NCBI GenBank assembly: GCA_023139045.1 | Contig: JAGLOJ010000014.1 | Span: forward strand, 1-64,000 | DNA: 64,000 nucleotides | DNA from: Candidatus Sabulitectum sp. | GTDB taxonomy: Bacteria > Fermentibacterota > Fermentibacteria > Fermentibacterales > JCC-6 | Reading direction: 5' to 3' | Shown: positions 60,659-64,000 of the stretch, piece after piece | How positions within the stretch are numbered: the stretch's first letter is position 1 | Layout: each line of letters begins with the position of its first letter | Notes under the pieces: model-generated | The model's database searches: none | Told to the model about the DNA's origin: nothing | What the model saw: only the letters and a program-made list of their open reading frames with translations | Position numbers and translations under genes: made by a program

Positions 60659-61837
60659 CTATTCCACCGAGGTTATTGTTTTGAGAAATACAGCCACTTT
60701 CGAAGCCGGTTCCCATGCCTCACCGAGAGTGGCAGTAAGAACACCAAGAACTATTACAATCATGAAGAAAAGCTTCGCAATGTCCTGACCGCGTAGACTG
60801 CCCAGCAGTTTTGGCTCCCTGGAAAGGTAAGCGCTTGCGGCAAAGAGTTCCTCACCGATCAGCGTGTAATCGCAGGCAGCAATGAAAAATGGGATCTGGC
60901 TGGGCATGGCAGTTCCTGCGATCTGAATAGCACCAACGCTTCTTCCTGTCTCTGCAAGAATCAGACTCTCGGCATAAAATGTACCCAGCATGAAAATTGC
61001 AGCAGGCTTCTCTCTTACCATAATACCATCTACACCTGCAGCATATCCGAACTGATCATCTGTGATGTAGTTAATGCTTTCCCTTTTGTATGCATCAGGT
61101 CTTCCCACCTGCAGGTATGACTCTTTCACGATCTCCTGTGCAACACTCATAACCACCGAACGGCATGTTGGAACAAGAAGTGATGAACCGTACTCGGCGG
61201 TTTTAATCGCAACACGGCCGAGAATAACCATACTGGCTATTGTCTGGATGTTATCCATGTCCATAATTCCCGGTATGTAAAGAACAGGACGCCCCATCTC
61301 GGTTGCCCTTCCAACAGCGTCTTCAACCGCTGTCAGACCGGCAATTCTACGAATGTAAAGCTCTTTGCCCCGTTTCCCCTGATCGATGTAGTAGAAGATT
61401 ACAAGACTGATTACAACAAGAGTAATCAGCATTCCAATTCTTCCGGAATGAATCCACTGAGTTGAAGAACTTGCGGATACCTCGATACTGGGATCTTGAG
61501 CTGTACCGGCGTAGAAAGGGACAATACGGTAGGAGTATTCCATACCATTTTCAAGCTCGTTGTCGGTCTTGCGACCGTTAATTGGATTCAGGGTTGAAAT
61601 TGCCGCCCAAATACCTGAATCATCTTTCCTTTCAAGAACCATTGAATCCGGCAAAGCAGTATCCAATGCCACCGTCCAGGTAATATCCACCCCCCCTCCG
61701 GCATCATTGGGAGCATCCTCTGCTGTAAGCGACTCTATAAAACAGTCGCCGCCATCCATAGAGGTAATACCACCACTCTGTGCGAACAGTACCCCTGTCA
61801 AAGCCAGAAGAGGAAGTACGAACAGCGCTCTTTTCAT
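60659..61837 (-). CDS. DUF6754-like membrane protein with N-terminal Fn3-like domain (first of cluster)
   Basis: The 392-residue protein has a signal peptide (LFVLPLLALTGVLFAQ) and an exported fibronectin type III-like domain (about 28-128; VDITWTVALDTALPDSMVLERK in part). A helix follows (about 134-155), then a conserved region containing GRPVLYIPGIMDMDNIQTIA and YAAGVDGIMVREKPAAIFMLG, and a last helix near 360. The layout recalls the DUF6754 family of unknown function; this name rests on memory and is tentative. A predicted promoter lies 45-80 bp upstream. Confidence 0.75.
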   Translation of the reverse strand: MKRALFVLPLLALTGVLFAQSGGITSMDGGDCFIESLTAEDAPNDAGGGVDITWTVALDTALPDSMVLERKDDSGIWAAISTLNPINGRKTDNELENGMEYSYRIVPFYAGTAQDPSIEVSASSSTQWIHSGRIGMLITLVVISLVIFYYIDQGKRGKELYIRRIAGLTAVEDAVGRATEMGRPVLYIPGIMDMDNIQTIASMVILGRVAIKTAEYGSSLLVPTCRSVVMSVAQEIVKESYLQVGRPDAYKRESINYITDDQFGYAAGVDGIMVREKPAAIFMLGTFYAESLILAETGRSVGAIQIAGTAMPSQIPFFIAACDYTLIGEELFAASAYLSREPKLLGSLRGQDIAKLFFMIVIVLGVLTATLGEAWEPASKVAVFLKTITSVE

Positions 61838-61888
61838 ACTGTTGAACCCCTTTCGTTAGAATGTAATCGTACAAAACACAGTCTGACG

Positions 61889-61917
61889 ATAATAACCCCA
61901 CACGACCATCTCTGCAA
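61889..61917 (-). promoter_or_regulatory. Predicted promoter of the four-gene membrane cluster
   Basis: On the minus strand TTGCAG and TATTAT are spaced 17 bp apart, with the predicted start ~45 nt before the first gene. The -10 box has 5 of 6 consensus bases. The arrangement is the same as that upstream of the secreted thioredoxin-fold gene. Confidence 0.5.
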
Positions 61918-61943
61918 CAATGCAAGATAGTCGGAGTCATTCT

Positions 61944-62900
61944 CTACAAAAGATCACGCAGTTCACTCACTGTTGCCACAGGCAGAGCACAGGTACCATT
62001 TCTACACACCCGGGCTGAAACAGCTGAAGCAACCGATCCGCTGAAAGCAGATTCTATTCCCGAAGCCTGTTCCAGGTACGAAGAATCCCCTGTAAGCTTC
62101 CATAGACTGATCAGATTTGTCAGCTCCAGTGAATTCCCTGAAGGCACTGCGCCGTCGTAAGATTCTTTCAGTCTTGCAATCTGCAGATCTGCATAATCAG
62201 CTGTAAAGAAATATCCTCCGTCAGACTGGTCTGCGAAATGCATATCCAGCTCTCTCTGAAGATCAATGGCAAACTGAAGATACTCCCGGTTCAGCGTGGC
62301 ATTGTACATCCCAAGACTGCCCCGGATGAGGAAGGCGCAGTCATCAAGAAATGCGTCAAAACATCTTCTGCCTCCTGCAAAACTGTGGGTAAGCCTCTGA
62401 TTATCTGCAACCATGTTTTCAGTGATAAATTCAAAAGCTCTTTCAGCAGAATGAAGGTATTGAGGGTCATCAAGAAGCAGTGATGCTTTTCCCAGAGCTG
62501 CAATCATCAATCCGTTCCAGTCTGTAAGAATCTTCTCGTCTCCGGCTGGTCGGCCCCTTGTCTCCCCGACTGCGGGAAAGTAACTCTCTGATCTCTTCCA
62601 GCTCACTCCGGTCAGAATCTGAAATCGCTCTGCTGCCCGATTGATGAAGGATATGGCTCGGATCTGCTGCATTCCAGTGTGCCTCTGCAAGGTTCAGCTC
62701 CTCTATTGAAAGAACCGCAGACATCTCGCCAATTGTTCATGTATAAAACGCCCCCTCGCCCCCCTGACTGTCAGCATCTTCCGAAGAATAGAATCCTCCG
62801 CGAGGTGAGGTTCATGTCACGAAGAACATATTCCAGAATCTCTGACGCAGTACCGGCAAAAAACTGTCACCTGTGGCCTGTTTCAGAAGAGAGTTTCCCG
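61944..62900 (-). pseudogene. DUF255/YyaL-like (thioredoxin/glycosidase-fold) gene, decayed and 5'-truncated
   Basis: The C-terminal half is clear: RGRPAGDEKILTDWNGLMIA, then ESYDGAVPSGNSLELTNL. Upstream pieces lie in other frames: LEEIRELLSRS, MSAVLSIEELNLAEAHW, RGGFYSSEDADSQGGEG, and ASEILEYVLRDM. A TGA at 62737 replaces the Trp of the family's FY(V/T)WT motif. At least three frame changes are needed to join the fragments. The N-terminal thioredoxin domain expected in this ~600-700 residue family is missing. Confidence 0.85.
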
Positions 62901-63052
62901 GGAAATGCATAAGCAGGTGGACAAGGCATCTGGAATATCTGTATGTTGAAGCAGGGTCAGGCTACTTTTTATTTTTACCAACACAGGTGGTGAAACATGA
63001 ACATTCTTTCTTGAAACAACGGCATCAAAGCAGTTTTTCAGAAAGGATTCTC

Positions 63053-64000
63053 ATGCACCAAACATTTTTACGCTTCAGTAATGTCTCATACACATACCCC
63101 GGCTCTACAAATCATGCGGTTACTGCCGTCTCTCTGAATCTTGATTCAGGCTGGACAGCCTTTGCAGGCGCAAATGGCTGCGGCAAAACTACAGTTCTCA
63201 AACTGGGCACGGGGCTTCTTTCTCCGGATACCGGTTCAATCATTTCCTCGGGAATCTCTGTGTACTGTGCTCAGAGAACTGATCACCCGCCGGGCAACCT
63301 GAATGAATTTCTCTTTGACTGGTCGAAGGATTCCATCAAACTCAGAGATATTCTTCAGATTGAGGATGACTGGGCAGTCAGATGGAACACTCTTTCTCAT
63401 GGAGAGCGAAAACGCCTTCAAATCGCAGTTGCAATATGGACTCGTCCGTCTGTACTGGCCCTGGATGAGCCTTTCAACCATCTTGATGTTCATGGAAGAA
63501 CTCTTCTGATAAAGTCCATGAAAGAATACAGAGGGTGCGGTCTTCTTGTAAGTCACGACAGACGCGCCATGGATGAACTCTGTTCCTCCTGTGTCCTCTT
63601 CTTCCCTGAAGAAGTGCAGATATACAGAACAGGTTACACCTCAGCTGTAAAAGCAGACAATCAGAAGCGGGAACTTCTTGTGAAGCACCGAAGGGAAGCG
63701 GAAGAGAAATACATTCGTCTCAAGCATGATGCAAGAAAGAAAATGATCAATGCCAGAACAATTCAGGCTCGCATAGCAGGCCACAATTTCACTTTCAAAG
63801 ATATATGCAAGTACAACTACGATGGAGAATCACAATATCACAGCATTGTGCAGAAGGCAGGTCAGATAAGCCGCACTGCTACCGCACGGGCAGCCCGGGC
63901 CAGAGATCACATGGAATCCATTACTTACAGAAAAGTTCACAACTCCGGAATTGTACTGGCAGGAGAAGGATCAACCAGAAACTACCTTCTGGATATCCAA
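63053..64000 (+). CDS. ABC-F family ATPase, C-terminus beyond window edge
   Basis: The first 316 residues are visible. They contain Walker A GANGCGKTT, the signature LSHGERKRLQIA, Walker B VLALDEPFNHLD, and VSHDRRAMD with the switch His. A highly charged linker follows (KRELLVKHRREAEEKYIRLKH) as in ABC-F proteins, which act on ribosomes in translation control or antibiotic protection. No membrane helices are present. AAAGGA lies upstream of the ATG. The second ATPase domain should follow outside the window. Confidence 0.85.
   Translation, partial: MHQTFLRFSNVSYTYPGSTNHAVTAVSLNLDSGWTAFAGANGCGKTTVLKLGTGLLSPDTGSIISSGISVYCAQRTDHPPGNLNEFLFDWSKDSIKLRDILQIEDDWAVRWNTLSHGERKRLQIAVAIWTRPSVLALDEPFNHLDVHGRTLLIKSMKEYRGCGLLVSHDRRAMDELCSSCVLFFPEEVQIYRTGYTSAVKADNQKRELLVKHRREAEEKYIRLKHDARKKMINARTIQARIAGHNFTFKDICKYNYDGESQYHSIVQKAGQISRTATARAARARDHMESITYRKVHNSGIVLAGEGSTRNYLLDIQ

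Noticed and set aside
56508..63052. A mobile element carrying the decayed genes
   Set aside because: No transposase, integrase, terminal inverted repeats or target duplications were seen.

Overview
The window comes from a Gram-negative bacterium that looks like an uncultured, probably anaerobic member of the Fibrobacterota-Chlorobiota-Bacteroidota (FCB) superphylum or a neighbouring candidate phylum such as Fermentibacteria, Cloacimonadota or Latescibacteria. The reasons are: secreted proteins with Por-type (T9SS-like) C-terminal sorting domains, a PorV/PorQ-like barrel, two GWxTD-domain proteins, a TonB-dependent receptor with its own ExbB/ExbD/TonB energiser, several lipoproteins, and an ETF-alpha with a ferredoxin module. 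The phylum is inferred from gene content. TGA is used as an ordinary stop codon, for example at the end of pyrE.

Layout. 0-13 kb is a mosaic of small units on both strands: a TPR protein cut by the left edge, tRNA-Ser(GGA), a secreted thioredoxin-fold protein, Maf and D-aminoacyl-tRNA deacylase, a subtilase, a lipoprotein with a decayed second copy, a PEGA/TonB-C protein, pyrE, a 46-bp tandem repeat, a frameshifted glycosyltransferase, an MtfA-like peptidase, a CYTH protein, tRNA-Ser(TGA) and a GroES-like protein. 13-31 kb is a long minus-strand housekeeping run. In transcription order it holds a Na/Pi cotransporter, DUF3006, rsmI, a CDP-alcohol phosphatidyltransferase, inositol-phosphate synthase, tmk, a C-terminal processing protease, phosphohexomutase, yceD, rpmF, plsX, fabH, fabG, acpP, fabF, rnc, acyl-CoA dehydrogenase, etfB, etfA and a PHP phosphoesterase. 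Phospholipid and fatty-acid synthesis, electron transfer and RNA processing are therefore packed together; fabD is missing from its usual place.

31-39 kb is mostly plus strand: a DPPR-synthase-like UbiA enzyme, ispE, tRNA-Gln, rplY, pth, then a DnaQ-type exonuclease, murA (active-site Cys replaced by Asp) and a beta-propeller lipoprotein. 40-55 kb is one co-directional minus-strand block of eleven cell-envelope genes that ends in a strong terminator: TonB-dependent receptor, ExbB, two ExbD, TonB, a large secreted protein, a PorV-like barrel, two GWxTD proteins, a large secreted protein that looks like an inactive metallopeptidase, and a TPR lipoprotein. It reads as a single outer-membrane uptake, secretion or surface-assembly system and is the best candidate for an undescribed system here.

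55-64 kb holds a beta-barrel gene next to a truncated copy of itself, a decayed AAA/DUF4143 ATPase, a compact four-gene inner-membrane cluster of unknown function (58.5-61.8 kb, with its own promoter), a decayed DUF255/YyaL gene, and an ABC-F ATPase cut by the right edge. No rRNA, CRISPR array, phage or insertion sequence was seen. Five degraded genes point to ongoing gene loss, although single-base assembly errors cannot be excluded for the glycosyltransferase.
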